64,000 nt of DNA from CAYLYM01 sp964387645 (GTDB lineage Bacteria; Calditrichota; Calditrichia; RBG-13-44-9). Location: positions 1 through 64,000 of the forward strand of contig CAYLYM010000001.1 of assembly GCA_964387645.1 (NCBI GenBank), written 5' to 3'. A program made the translations under genes and the position numbers. Positions 46,399-56,087 of this stretch are shown here, piece by piece. The notes beneath the pieces are model-generated. The model had not been told where the DNA came from. It did not search any database and saw only the letters and a program-made list of their open reading frames with translations. Within the stretch, counting starts at the first letter, position 1. Every line of letters starts with the position of its first letter.

Positions 46399-49278
46399 TC
46401 AGAATTCCAAAGATAAACCAAATCGGATATGCCTTGGTTCTTTATATCGCGCAGGATTCAAAGGAAAGGGATCTGAAATGGGATAGAACAAATCTGGATA
46501 TAACGGATCATTCCAGCTTATAGGCGTCGGATCGCCGTAATGGTAAGCATCTCCCGTAACTGGGTTAATAATGTCAGGATTTTTATGATTAAATAAATTT
46601 GTAATTTCAATGCTAAAAGTGTAACGGATACCTTTTATCTGGAAAAACTTTTTGAAGCTTAAATCAGCCCATTCCCAATGTTTGGCAATTTTGCTATAAC
46701 GAAGACTCTGATCCTTTACTAGGGTATAAACGGGCCGGCCATCTTCCGGACGATAAAATTGGAACTCAGCAGGTGTGTAGCGACGACCTGACATGGCAAA
46801 CCAGCGAAAATTAAGATTCCAATCGTCCAAAAATTTTAGGCCGAAAATGCGCGGCGTTTTACCTCTGGGAATCCTCCAGTTTAAATTAAACTGAATCTGC
46901 CAGGGTCTGTCCCAAATTGCATAAGTCTCTTTAATGGGCTGCTCGTCAATACTTCCCTGAGCTACCAAAAGGCCAACATCCGGAGAAGAAGATTTAGTGG
47001 TGGTAATGGAATAAGATCCGCTGATATTTCCAGAAAAATATTTTCCAATTCGCGTTTTATATTCCGCTTCAATTCCTCTTGACCTGGCATAATCCAAATT
47101 GACGTAAAATATGGCAGACCCAATACGTGGTATTCCGCGAATTGTAGTAGTTTGAACATAATCGAAAATATCTTTATAATAACTGGTAATGCTGATAACA
47201 TCATTTTCTGTAAATTTGTGCCGAATCCCCAATTCATAAATCACCGACGTTTCAGGATTTAGATTGGGATTGCCAAACTTTTGATAAGCTGATTTAGAAC
47301 TGGCTCCGCCTAATTTGGCATAAACGAATTGCGGCTTTGGTCGTTTTGAGAAATGACCATAATTAAAGAAGAGCATCTGGTTATCTGAAATGGGATGAGA
47401 AACGCCAATCCTTGGCATCAGACGCAATTTAACGCGGTGACCAAAAATTTTATAAGTATCTTCCTTATATTTTTGTCGCATGCGCGGAGTTAATAAAGTC
47501 GTGCTATCTTCAATAGCGCGATCCACAAATTTCCCAGGAGCCCAATAGTCCAGTCGCAGTCCGGCATTGAGATAAAATCCCTCAAATTTGATATCATCCT
47601 GGACATAGAACGCTCCATCGGCTGGATAAACCCGGTAAATATCCTGGCTGGACCCGAAACCGCCTTCTAACCAGGGATCCACAATATCAACCATTTGCAT
47701 TTCTTTGAAGGACGTTTCAAATCCGGTTTTAATGGTATGGGACTCCTTGTAACGAGTGGTTAAGTCGCCCTTAAGTGTGTACCATTCGATAAAATGGTCA
47801 TGCCAGAAGGTGGCATTACCGTAATCGATAAATCCATCGCCAGGGATAATGCGAATTTTAGTAGAATCGTTTCTGGGAATGTAATACTGCACAGGCAATC
47901 GGGTCACATCCAATGGTTGCCGATATTCTGTCCAGTGTTTCCCTTTCCAATCGGAACGCAAGTGGGCCCAGTACTGACTCAGACGTATTTCATAAAAAGT
48001 GGTTTTATTTAATGTGTGCGTCCAATGAGCCGAAATCTGTTCATTATCATGGGTGTATGTATTAAAATTATCCAGTTCTTTTGAATATTCGTAAGGGAAG
48101 CCCGGTCCAGGTTCAACGTATTCCAGAGTTGTTTGTAAAGATTGTTTATTTTGATTAATGGCTATCGAACGATTATAAGAAAATGTTAAAGTATGGGTAG
48201 GATCTATCTTCCAGGTTAATTTATATAAACCAGACCAATTATTATTTTGTCGGGGTGCCAGGGAAGTTGGCGTCAGAATATCTCTTCCAAATAAATGTAA
48301 AGTAGGCGCAATGGAGGAATATAGTTGATCGGCAGTCTGTTTTGTATAATCATCAGCTACCTGAGAGTAAAAATTAGCAAAGAAGTACAAATTCCCGGGG
48401 ATTTTTAATCCCAATGTTCTTAAAAACTTATTAGAAATCGGATCTGGTCCACTGAAATTAAATTCATAGATATCTGCATTGAAACTCCAGGGTCGATCTT
48501 TAAATAGGCCCAAATGATCTGATTTGTAAGAAAAGAAACCTTTGTATTTATCTCCGCCTGATTTGGTCTTCACATTGATGATTCCAGAGGTAGCCTGCCC
48601 ATATTCCGCGCGAAAACCGCCAGTGATAATCTCCACTTCTTCAATAGCATTGGCGCTGATATTCAAACCAAAACCTGTTCCCGAGAGTGGATCTTGAACC
48701 GAAATTCCATCCAACATATACTGAGCTTCATAAGTACGACTCCCTCGAATATGAATTTCATCATCCTGTTCAACAATACCCACCTGTGTTTTCACAATGG
48801 CTTTAGCATCCTCCAAAATTTTTTGGGTAATATCTTCGCTGCTTATTGTCCGTTTAGTACCGGTCTCATCTAACTCCATCAGCGGCTTTTCGCCAACTAC
48901 AACAATTTCCTGCCCCAAAGCAAGTGCCGTTGGTTCCATTTTTAAATTCACCGTAACAGTTTCTCCTGCCCTAACCTTGACACCTGTTCTCTTTACTATT
49001 TTGTATCCAATATAGCTAATCTCCAGTGAATATTCCCCTGGTTTCACGTCCTGAATGACAAAAAAACCATCCTCATCAGTCGAAGCACCAAGATAGGTAC
49101 CTTCCACCACAATATTTACACCGATTAAAGGTTCACCGGTTTCAGCATCGGTAATCAGGCCACGGATTGTTCCCCTTTCCTGACCATAAGCAAATATCGT
49201 GGCGAGGCCCAGAACGAAGAAAATTAGACTAATCGAGCTAGATTTCAATATGAACCATTTATTCATTTGTTTTAACAT
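46399..49278 (-). CDS. TonB-dependent outer-membrane receptor with carboxypeptidase-regulatory domain
   Basis: The 959-residue receptor has a signal peptide (about 5-33) and a carboxypeptidase-regulatory-like beta-sandwich (about 36-120: GTIRGLITDAETGEPLIGVNI). A TonB-box-like EIVVVGEKP follows, then a plug domain (about 145-245, with YMLDGISVQDP and EIITGGFRAEYGQATSGIINV) and a large C-terminal beta-barrel ending in a terminal Phe (LSLEF). It resembles SusC/RagA-type importers, but the partner lipoprotein is not SusD-like. The start chosen is the ATG at 49278; a GTG at 49290 is possible. Confidence 0.92.
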   Translation of the reverse strand: MLKQMNKWFILKSSSISLIFFVLGLATIFAYGQERGTIRGLITDAETGEPLIGVNIVVEGTYLGASTDEDGFFVIQDVKPGEYSLEISYIGYKIVKRTGVKVRAGETVTVNLKMEPTALALGQEIVVVGEKPLMELDETGTKRTISSEDITQKILEDAKAIVKTQVGIVEQDDEIHIRGSRTYEAQYMLDGISVQDPLSGTGFGLNISANAIEEVEIITGGFRAEYGQATSGIINVKTKSGGDKYKGFFSYKSDHLGLFKDRPWSFNADIYEFNFSGPDPISNKFLRTLGLKIPGNLYFFANFYSQVADDYTKQTADQLYSSIAPTLHLFGRDILTPTSLAPRQNNNWSGLYKLTWKIDPTHTLTFSYNRSIAINQNKQSLQTTLEYVEPGPGFPYEYSKELDNFNTYTHDNEQISAHWTHTLNKTTFYEIRLSQYWAHLRSDWKGKHWTEYRQPLDVTRLPVQYYIPRNDSTKIRIIPGDGFIDYGNATFWHDHFIEWYTLKGDLTTRYKESHTIKTGFETSFKEMQMVDIVDPWLEGGFGSSQDIYRVYPADGAFYVQDDIKFEGFYLNAGLRLDYWAPGKFVDRAIEDSTTLLTPRMRQKYKEDTYKIFGHRVKLRLMPRIGVSHPISDNQMLFFNYGHFSKRPKPQFVYAKLGGASSKSAYQKFGNPNLNPETSVIYELGIRHKFTENDVISITSYYKDIFDYVQTTTIRGIPRIGSAIFYVNLDYARSRGIEAEYKTRIGKYFSGNISGSYSITTTKSSSPDVGLLVAQGSIDEQPIKETYAIWDRPWQIQFNLNWRIPRGKTPRIFGLKFLDDWNLNFRWFAMSGRRYTPAEFQFYRPEDGRPVYTLVKDQSLRYSKIAKHWEWADLSFKKFFQIKGIRYTFSIEITNLFNHKNPDIINPVTGDAYHYGDPTPISWNDPLYPDLFYPISDPFPLNPARYKEPRHIRFGLSLEF

Positions 49279-49314
49279 ATTCCTGAGCACCCAAATAACC
49301 TCTTTATTTATGAT

Positions 49315-50733
49315 TTATGGTGTAAATATTTCTTCCAAAACAATTCTAAAAAATTCATCCAAATTATTATTAGCCTGCAAAAAATGTAACGGGGTACCGG
49401 AAAAGACAAAATCATACTCACCGGTATTATCATTTCGACCCACCATCACAAAAATAGGATCTACTTCTTTTTTTGGATCTTCATACCGATACATAGGCAC
49501 CGAAGTGCTTTTAGGTATTAATGAAATTAAACCAACTACAAATTTGGAAAGTTTTAGGTCGGGTAAAGGTGATAACTGCGGAAAGGTAATAGCAAAAGCC
49601 GAATCTGCTTTATAAATACCATTCTGAGGAATAAAATTATATGCCTGATCAAGAGCTTCGACTGGTGAGAAATCCAGTGGATACCCCTGTCCACCAAAAC
49701 CAGTATTAAATTGAACCGTATAAATAATTTTTCCACCTTTTTTTCGAAATTCGGGTATTGCAACCTGAGCAGCAATAAAGTGCGGATCATTTTCAGTGAT
49801 AATATCAGTATACCATACAATCCGGTCAAACAGCTTTAGTGTTTCGGTAAATTGTGCTTGAGATGCCGGAAAAAGTTTCTCAATATTCCAATAAGAAAAA
49901 TTTTCACCCCAATTGGTCAATAAATTTTTTAACATATTTTTATAATATGCATCAGGATAGGCAGATATGCTGCTTTCTACTTGATAATCGTCAATTAGCA
50001 AATAGCGACCTTTAGGCGCTTTAACATACCAGTATACTGAAGTATCTTCTGGCATACGAAGAATTGGACTCCGTGCCCCTGCGATATCTACAGCGCGGAT
50101 ATAGAAAGCATGGTTCCCAACGGTCAATCCACTGTCGGCGTTTAATGTTAATGTACGTTTTTGTCCACTGATTCTCCGCCAGGTAGACGTATCATCCAGA
50201 GCATATTCGAAATAAGAAATTGTAGATTCCCCATCTGGATCCGTAGCATCCCAGGTAAAACTGGCAATAGTAAAGGTAGTATCAGGTATCTGGCTAAACT
50301 GATTCCAACTTATTTGAGGTGGACTATTTTTTATTGGGAAATACTGCCTGGCAGGGGTAGGATCTTCAGCATCCAAATTATCCACAGCCTTTACCTGGAA
50401 AAGATAAATCGTGTCAGTTCCAGTGATTTTAAGAGGGAAAATCATAGACCTCTCAGTTGTCCATACCCAATCATCTTCCTGGGGAAATTCTTCAAACGTG
50501 TAGTAAAAACCAATGACAAAACCATCCGGATCCAATCCATCCCAGTAAATAGTTTGAATACTCTGAGTATAATTAAGCGTATCTGTGCTTTGAATAAAGA
50601 CATAAGTCTCGGGAGGTATGTTTTCATTATAGTCACCGATAATCTTATCTTCGCAACTCCATATCGCAAGCAATCCGGAAATCACAACTGCTAATGAGAA
50701 CCATTTCTGAAATTTCTTTTTTATATTATCCAT
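49315..50733 (-). CDS. Surface lipoprotein with FN3-like domain, function unknown
   Basis: The 472-residue protein has a probable lipoprotein signal (LLAIWSCEDK, Cys at about 27). Two Ig/fibronectin-like regions follow (about 40-135 and 140-235), containing QTIYWDGLDPDGFVIGFYY and FTWDATDPDGESTISYFEYALDD. The C-terminal half (about 240-472) has alpha/beta character, with RYLLIDDYQVESSISAYPDAYYKNML and IVWYTDIIT. That half resembles domains found next to FN3 repeats in surface proteins of related phyla, but I cannot name it. It lies 24-36 bases upstream of the TonB-dependent receptor, the position a substrate-binding lipoprotein would take. Confidence 0.72.
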   Translation of the reverse strand: MDNIKKKFQKWFSLAVVISGLLAIWSCEDKIIGDYNENIPPETYVFIQSTDTLNYTQSIQTIYWDGLDPDGFVIGFYYTFEEFPQEDDWVWTTERSMIFPLKITGTDTIYLFQVKAVDNLDAEDPTPARQYFPIKNSPPQISWNQFSQIPDTTFTIASFTWDATDPDGESTISYFEYALDDTSTWRRISGQKRTLTLNADSGLTVGNHAFYIRAVDIAGARSPILRMPEDTSVYWYVKAPKGRYLLIDDYQVESSISAYPDAYYKNMLKNLLTNWGENFSYWNIEKLFPASQAQFTETLKLFDRIVWYTDIITENDPHFIAAQVAIPEFRKKGGKIIYTVQFNTGFGGQGYPLDFSPVEALDQAYNFIPQNGIYKADSAFAITFPQLSPLPDLKLSKFVVGLISLIPKSTSVPMYRYEDPKKEVDPIFVMVGRNDNTGEYDFVFSGTPLHFLQANNNLDEFFRIVLEEIFTP

Positions 50734-50830
50734 ATATCTGTCGACAAAACCTCGATTTTATAACAAGTAATAAATTTTAACCCAAAACAATGGAGCTGAT
50801 TCTTATTTGAACCAGCCCCTCAACTTTCCT

Positions 50831-52849
50831 TTACTTCAGGAACACCATTTTTCTTGTTAAATAAACACCTTCGCCGCGTAGTGTATAAAAGTATATACCT
50901 GATCCAACCAAATTACCATTAGCATCTTTACCATTCCATTGTAACCTGTAATTACCAACATTGTGATATTCAGATGCCAGGGTAATGACTTTTTGCCCCA
51001 GAACATTATAGACCTCCAGGAAGTATTTTCCTGGTTTGGCAATTGAATATTGAATCTGGGTAATCGGGTTAAATGGATTTGGGTAATTTTGCGCTAATTC
51101 AAATTTTACAGGGACCTGATTATCTACCTGTTCTATGGCAGATATATGTCCAATAACATCACTTGTATCTCTGGGGATGATCTTATAATTGCCATAACTA
51201 TAATATCCCAGAGCAATAATTTTTTGAATTTGATCGCCCTGAGCAAAAGAAGAATCAAGATTGCCGATGAAAGCATCGGATAAATCGTCGACACGCAAAT
51301 CGCCGGAACCATCATTGACTACAAATTCTCCATAATTGCCGGGTGCATCCGGGAATGGATCAGTAACAGTAACATTTTCAACCTGAATCAAGACGCTTTC
51401 ATATGCTTCGGCCCTGGGACTGCCAGTGGTCAGATCACCGGTCTTTACCGAAACGGGATCAAACACACCGAAATTGGGTGTAATTACCTGAGCATCAATT
51501 ACATAATTTAGGCGAGTAACACCGTAATTTTCTTGCACAGTACCAGTTACCTGAATCCAGTCTCCCTTTTTAAAGGTATGGTTTCCATCCCTGACCCAAA
51601 TACCGGACCAGGCACTATCGGCTTCTTGTATATAATATTCACCTATGAAATCGGTAGAATCTGTTGTGACAACGCCCTGCAAGGTAACTTCCTGACCAAC
51701 AAAACCGGAAACATCATTCTCATATCCCCAGGTATATTGAACATCTTTTATAAATAGACCCGCATCTCTGATAACATAGAAATAGATGCTATTGGAAGTA
51801 TCACCAGGTTCAGTAGTGAAGTCTCCTTCATTATCCACTGCACTAATAAAGTAGCGAACAAAAGCACCATCAGATTGAGTGGGAATATCGGCGGAGAATG
51901 TGTTTCCGTCTGCTGCCATGGTGACTTCCTGGAAATCACCCCAATCCACACTATAATGTAATTTGGCCTCCGTTACAGTACCATTATCTTCAATAGTAGC
52001 ACTCACGGTTACGATATCGCTGGAAGTTGGCACTCCTGGATTTCTAGTCACGTCAGAAATAGTTGGTGGATTAGATAAGATCTCCAGATCATCAGGTGTG
52101 CGAGGATTCAATGTGAAGCCACCTGGTTCATCCCTGGTAAATCCTACGGCATTCAAACGAGTTCCGGGGGAAGGCCAATCATAAATATCATTCCTTAAAT
52201 TATTGTAGAACCAACCAAAATATTCGGCTAAAAAGGTAGTTCCACCAGAAGCATCTGTCACTGAAGCCCAGTAACCAGCTAAATTATTATTGACAATTCG
52301 AACATTTTCAAACCGAACCCACATGCTTTCCCATTGTTCTGCTGCAGCACGGGTTTGCAGATCAGCGGCCGTTAATACTACTGGATCAGGTAGTGGATTA
52401 TCCGAAGAAAGAATTTCGACAGGAATAACTGGCTCCGGCACAAATCCCTGTCCATAAATGTTCAACTGGGTGAAATGATTATACTCGTCCACCACTCCAG
52501 TAAAATAGCAGATCATTCCAGGTTGCAAGAACTGGAAATTGGTATTTACCTGAAATGTATCATGTTGAATAACAAAGAAACCGCTCCAGGGTTTGGGGAA
52601 ACTGTCTGGATCCACCACATACACTGCCCAGCGACTACCTACCCACAGATCTCTGGGTGAGCTCATAACCATACCTTTTACCACAACGGTGTCACCTAAT
52701 AAGGGAGATAAATCATCCGTTTCAGGATCAGCTACATGCTGGATGTCGTAAATTGACACCGTATCAATTTTGGCTGTTTGGGCAAACGTAATATTCGTCA
52801 TATCCAATAGCATCGCCAAAGCGATCAACATAGTAATTTTTTTGAACAT
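50831..52849 (-). CDS. Secreted protein with two OB-fold (YhcR/ExeM-like) modules and a sorting domain
   Basis: The protein (672 residues from 52849) has a signal peptide and an OB-fold-like module (about 20-210: LGDTVVVKGMVMSS, VDEYNHFTQLNIYGQG, ESMWVRFENVRIVNN). A beta-sandwich follows (about 260-360). A second OB module (about 370-580) has VTLQGVVTTDSTDFIGEYYI, TGTVQENYGVTRLNYV and ESVLIQVENVTVTDPF. A C-terminal sorting domain starts at NYPNPFNPITQIQYSI and ends in KMVFLK. Similar OB modules occur in extracellular nucleases such as ExeM and YhcR, but no nuclease catalytic domain is present. AAGGAGG stands 5 bases before the chosen ATG. Confidence 0.8.
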   Translation of the reverse strand: MFKKITMLIALAMLLDMTNITFAQTAKIDTVSIYDIQHVADPETDDLSPLLGDTVVVKGMVMSSPRDLWVGSRWAVYVVDPDSFPKPWSGFFVIQHDTFQVNTNFQFLQPGMICYFTGVVDEYNHFTQLNIYGQGFVPEPVIPVEILSSDNPLPDPVVLTAADLQTRAAAEQWESMWVRFENVRIVNNNLAGYWASVTDASGGTTFLAEYFGWFYNNLRNDIYDWPSPGTRLNAVGFTRDEPGGFTLNPRTPDDLEILSNPPTISDVTRNPGVPTSSDIVTVSATIEDNGTVTEAKLHYSVDWGDFQEVTMAADGNTFSADIPTQSDGAFVRYFISAVDNEGDFTTEPGDTSNSIYFYVIRDAGLFIKDVQYTWGYENDVSGFVGQEVTLQGVVTTDSTDFIGEYYIQEADSAWSGIWVRDGNHTFKKGDWIQVTGTVQENYGVTRLNYVIDAQVITPNFGVFDPVSVKTGDLTTGSPRAEAYESVLIQVENVTVTDPFPDAPGNYGEFVVNDGSGDLRVDDLSDAFIGNLDSSFAQGDQIQKIIALGYYSYGNYKIIPRDTSDVIGHISAIEQVDNQVPVKFELAQNYPNPFNPITQIQYSIAKPGKYFLEVYNVLGQKVITLASEYHNVGNYRLQWNGKDANGNLVGSGIYFYTLRGEGVYLTRKMVFLK

Positions 52850-52927
52850 AGGGCCTCCTTTGTTTAAATTTTGGGCAACCATCTTGCTTTTATTTAATTA
52901 ATTAATGCGAGATTTTCACTCTTTTAA

Positions 52928-55063
52928 TTATTTAATGACAACAAATTTACCTTTATGAATTTTACCCGTATCGAGATCCTTTACAGTGAAAAGATAAAGT
53001 CCTGTGGCAATAGCTTGATCAAAATGGCTAACAAGGTCCCAGGCATGCTCTCCGCCAGGAAATATGGTATTACCAGATGAAAATTGTTCGTACCATTGAA
53101 TGCCTTCTCCATGGTAAACATTGCCATGATGAACAAAGCTATCCACTAAATCACCAGCCAGTGTGTATATTCGAACTTCACAATTTCTCGGTAAATTATA
53201 AAAAAATAGTTTGCGCTGACGCTCGAATTGCCCATCCCATAAAGCATTCACCCGGTACGGATTAGGATAAACGCCTATTTCCCTCTCTTTGTCCGGTGTC
53301 GCCGGCGGCGTTCCAGGCGAAACAACTACAATGTTTGCCAATTTGCTGCTTTCTAAACTGGGTAGTTTCAAATCGACATCGCCACTATCAAAAGCGGTTA
53401 CAGCAAATGCATATTGCCAACCATTGTGTAAGTTTTCTACTTCGAACTTGTAATGATATTCAATAGTATCCATCAAACCAGTTTCTGGGTTAAGCTTAAT
53501 TTCGGTAATTGGCTCCGGCAGACGAATCTCGTCCAGGCCAGTATCATAGAACAAGCCGTCAATAACATCAAACTCTCGAATTTTTTGCATACTGCTGAAA
53601 ATACCATTTGAAGATTGGTCATCGCCCAGGAAGGATCGATAAATCCGATAGCCTTCAAAATCGCGCTGTTTGGAAATTAAGTCGATGGACATTTCTGCGG
53701 AATTATCCCAATAAAGGGTTACTTTTCCATTGCCAGGCACGACCTTCAGTTGGGGAGTCGCTGGCGGGGTGGGCAGAACAAAACGGTCTAAACGACCATT
53801 GCCATTCACATCCTCAGTTGAATCTGTACCGACAAAATCAAGAATTCCATTTTGGTTGCTATCCTCGCCGTGGTAAGCCCGAATGGCCCAGGAAACATTG
53901 GTAAAAAGACTGCGTTTAGCAAGATCATCATCAAAACGGGGAGGACGATTTCCGAATTTTTTTGCACACACCACTGCAAAAACCACATTGATTGAAGAAT
54001 CCGGCTCAATTTTTTCAAACGGACCGGTGGTAATAAGATTCATGTAATTTCCAGGCAAATTATTTCGGATAGTTTCATAAATATCATCCGATATAGATTC
54101 CTTCATCCGCTGATATCGGGATGCCTCGTCTGCCGGTGGTCGTTCCCAATCTTCTATTCCTCCGCTGAAAAGCCACCAGTTGTGATACGTTGCACCCGTG
54201 TAGGCCTGGTCATTTTTTTGCGGGTCAGCCCCCAGGAACACCAGCGCTACATAGCTATCAGCACGTGTATAATTACTTCCATCATATTCAAAAGCGTAAA
54301 TCATCTTAATCGAATCATTTTCTACAAATCCAACGCCGACATCCTGATAGAAAGGCGCACCTACCCGCGGCGGCAAAATGTTGGTATTCCGAACTACTAA
54401 ATCTGCCCACAATCCCACATAAACATCTCTAAGTGTATCATCCCACACATTGGTAATGGTATAATTCAAAATCACAAATGCATCAGCAAAGGGGTAGTTC
54501 CAAGCATATGACTCCAGATGAACGGCAACGCCCAAGGGTTGATGATTGGGGATGGGAATGCTGGTTCCCGGAACAAAAATATTGGTATCAGAAAAATCAG
54601 CTATAAAATCCTGATGACTGACAGCATCGGAAGAGAAATATTTGTTTTCTGGAATAGTAGAACGTTCAATTACTCGATCAGAGGGATCATCCGTATTGGT
54701 AAATTCAAAATTGGCAGAAGCGCCCACACCCAAACGTGCAGTATTAAAAGCCCCTGTAGTCACTCGAATTCCAGCCGGTGTGTTCGCACCAATCCACAAT
54801 CCCCCAACAAAAATATGTTCTATTCCTGATCCTTTCGGATATTCACAAGATGGTTGATCTGGACTTTGTTCCACAAAACCATCACCAAAGGTTCCAAAAT
54901 TGGTAATCGTTAGCCCAATATTGCCTGTTGATGTATATTTTGTATCATCATCAACATTTGGCTTTAAGAATTCCTGGAGAGATGTTTTGTTGTGATCTTG
55001 AGTAAGACCAAAAAAAATAAGAGTAAAAATGAGTAAACTAATAATTACAAGAAGGTTTTTCAT
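52928..55063 (-). CDS. Large secreted protein with calcium-type repeats and sorting domain
   Basis: The protein (711 residues from 55063) has a signal peptide, a long N-terminal domain of about 400 residues that I do not recognise (TGNIGLTITNFGTFGDG at its start), and two thrombospondin-3/dockerin-like calcium motifs, DSNQNGILD and DVNGNGRLD, about 16 residues apart. An FN3-like domain follows (KVTLYWDNSAEMSIDL, FEGYRIYRS), then a C-terminal sorting-type domain with YPNPYRVNALW, RIYTLAGDLVD and KGKFVVIK. It is first in the six-gene surface operon. ATG at 55081 is an alternative start; AAAGG lies about 9 bases before the one chosen. Confidence 0.78.
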   Translation of the reverse strand: MKNLLVIISLLIFTLIFFGLTQDHNKTSLQEFLKPNVDDDTKYTSTGNIGLTITNFGTFGDGFVEQSPDQPSCEYPKGSGIEHIFVGGLWIGANTPAGIRVTTGAFNTARLGVGASANFEFTNTDDPSDRVIERSTIPENKYFSSDAVSHQDFIADFSDTNIFVPGTSIPIPNHQPLGVAVHLESYAWNYPFADAFVILNYTITNVWDDTLRDVYVGLWADLVVRNTNILPPRVGAPFYQDVGVGFVENDSIKMIYAFEYDGSNYTRADSYVALVFLGADPQKNDQAYTGATYHNWWLFSGGIEDWERPPADEASRYQRMKESISDDIYETIRNNLPGNYMNLITTGPFEKIEPDSSINVVFAVVCAKKFGNRPPRFDDDLAKRSLFTNVSWAIRAYHGEDSNQNGILDFVGTDSTEDVNGNGRLDRFVLPTPPATPQLKVVPGNGKVTLYWDNSAEMSIDLISKQRDFEGYRIYRSFLGDDQSSNGIFSSMQKIREFDVIDGLFYDTGLDEIRLPEPITEIKLNPETGLMDTIEYHYKFEVENLHNGWQYAFAVTAFDSGDVDLKLPSLESSKLANIVVVSPGTPPATPDKEREIGVYPNPYRVNALWDGQFERQRKLFFYNLPRNCEVRIYTLAGDLVDSFVHHGNVYHGEGIQWYEQFSSGNTIFPGGEHAWDLVSHFDQAIATGLYLFTVKDLDTGKIHKGKFVVIK

Positions 55064-55081
55064 AGAAATTAACCTTTTCAT

Positions 55082-55590
55082 TTCTTAAAAGAGTAATAAC
55101 ATTCTAGTGTAATACAATTTTTATTTGTTTTTAAACCATTATTATTAAACAATCTTGTTTACAGTCAGATAAATATCAAAAGACAAAAAAAACACGTCAT
55201 CACGAATGTATTTAATTCATTTTTTCTGTTTAAATAAATACTAACAAATATAAATTTTACTACGATTTTAATCAATGCATAAAAAGGAAACTCTAATAAT
55301 TAATAAAAATTAAAAAATATTGATTGTAATTTGCATCTCTATAATCTCTTTTTATCCAAATAAGTATTCATATAAATAATTGAATTTAAACTTTTAATTA
55401 CAAAACAATTTCTAATTTATTAAAGTTGAATTCATACTGTTCTTTGGCGAGGTTTATCAATAAAAATATAATAATGCATATTTTTATTCATCAATATTGC
55501 TTTATTAATTAAAAAATTTTAAATATAATTAACATTTGACTAATCTTAACCATTTCCCTAAATTTTTTTCTATAAAAAAAGAATGAAATT
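55082..55590. other. Divergent intergenic region
   Basis: About 510 very AT-rich bases separate the surface-protein operon (leftward) from the anti-sigma-factor-like kinase gene (rightward). Both promoters must lie here. I see no clear sigma-70 boxes, operator palindrome or RNA structure. Confidence 0.5.
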
Positions 55591-56034
55591 ATGAAAAAAC
55601 AAAATAAATTAAATAATCCTATAACAGACATCTTAATTATTCCGAGTAACCTGAATGAATTAAATCAGGTAGTTGATTTTTCTAAACGTATTTCTCAAAA
55701 AGCTAATCTTACTCAAGAACAATCTGATAATCTGGCCATTGTATTAACTGAATTGGTAAATAATGCCATAATTCACGGTAATAAGATGATATCGAGTAAA
55801 AGAGTATACTTGACCTCTAAAATATACTCAGACCGTTTAGAAGTATACATAAGAGATCAGGGCAGTGGATTTGAACCATCAAAAATAGAGAATCCTACCA
55901 ACCCTGAAAATATATGGAAAGAAAACGGGCGAGGCATCTTTTTGGTACAAAATTTAATTGATGAGGTGGAATTTCTTCGCTCTAATTCGGGTATGTGTAT
56001 TAAAATTGTAGAATATCTTTCCTCCAAAGAATAA
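55591..56034 (+). CDS. RsbW-like ATP-binding protein (serine/threonine kinase, anti-sigma factor type)
   Basis: This 147-residue protein is a stand-alone HATPase_c domain of the RsbW/SpoIIAB group. The N box is [14 protein letters not shown], the G1 box [12 protein letters not shown] and the G2 box [14 protein letters not shown]. Such proteins phosphorylate anti-anti-sigma factors and hold sigma factors inactive, within partner-switching stress systems. No sigma factor or STAS-domain partner lies next to it. It is 53 bases upstream of the threonine aldolase gene. Confidence 0.87.
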   Translation: MKKQNKLNNPITDILIIPSNLNELNQVVDFSKRISQKANLTQEQSDNLAIVLTELVNNAIIHGNKMISSKRVYLTSKIYSDRLEVYIRDQGSGFEPSKIENPTNPENIWKENGRGIFLVQNLIDEVEFLRSNSGMCIKIVEYLSSKE

Positions 56035-56087
56035 CTCTTTATCTCATCATAGATAAAATTTTTCATAATCAGATTAAGAAAGAAAAA

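Noticed and set aside
50161..50694. 177-codon plus-strand frame opposite the surface lipoprotein gene
   Set aside because: It is antisense to a gene with clear signal peptide and domain structure, and its own translation has no domain features.
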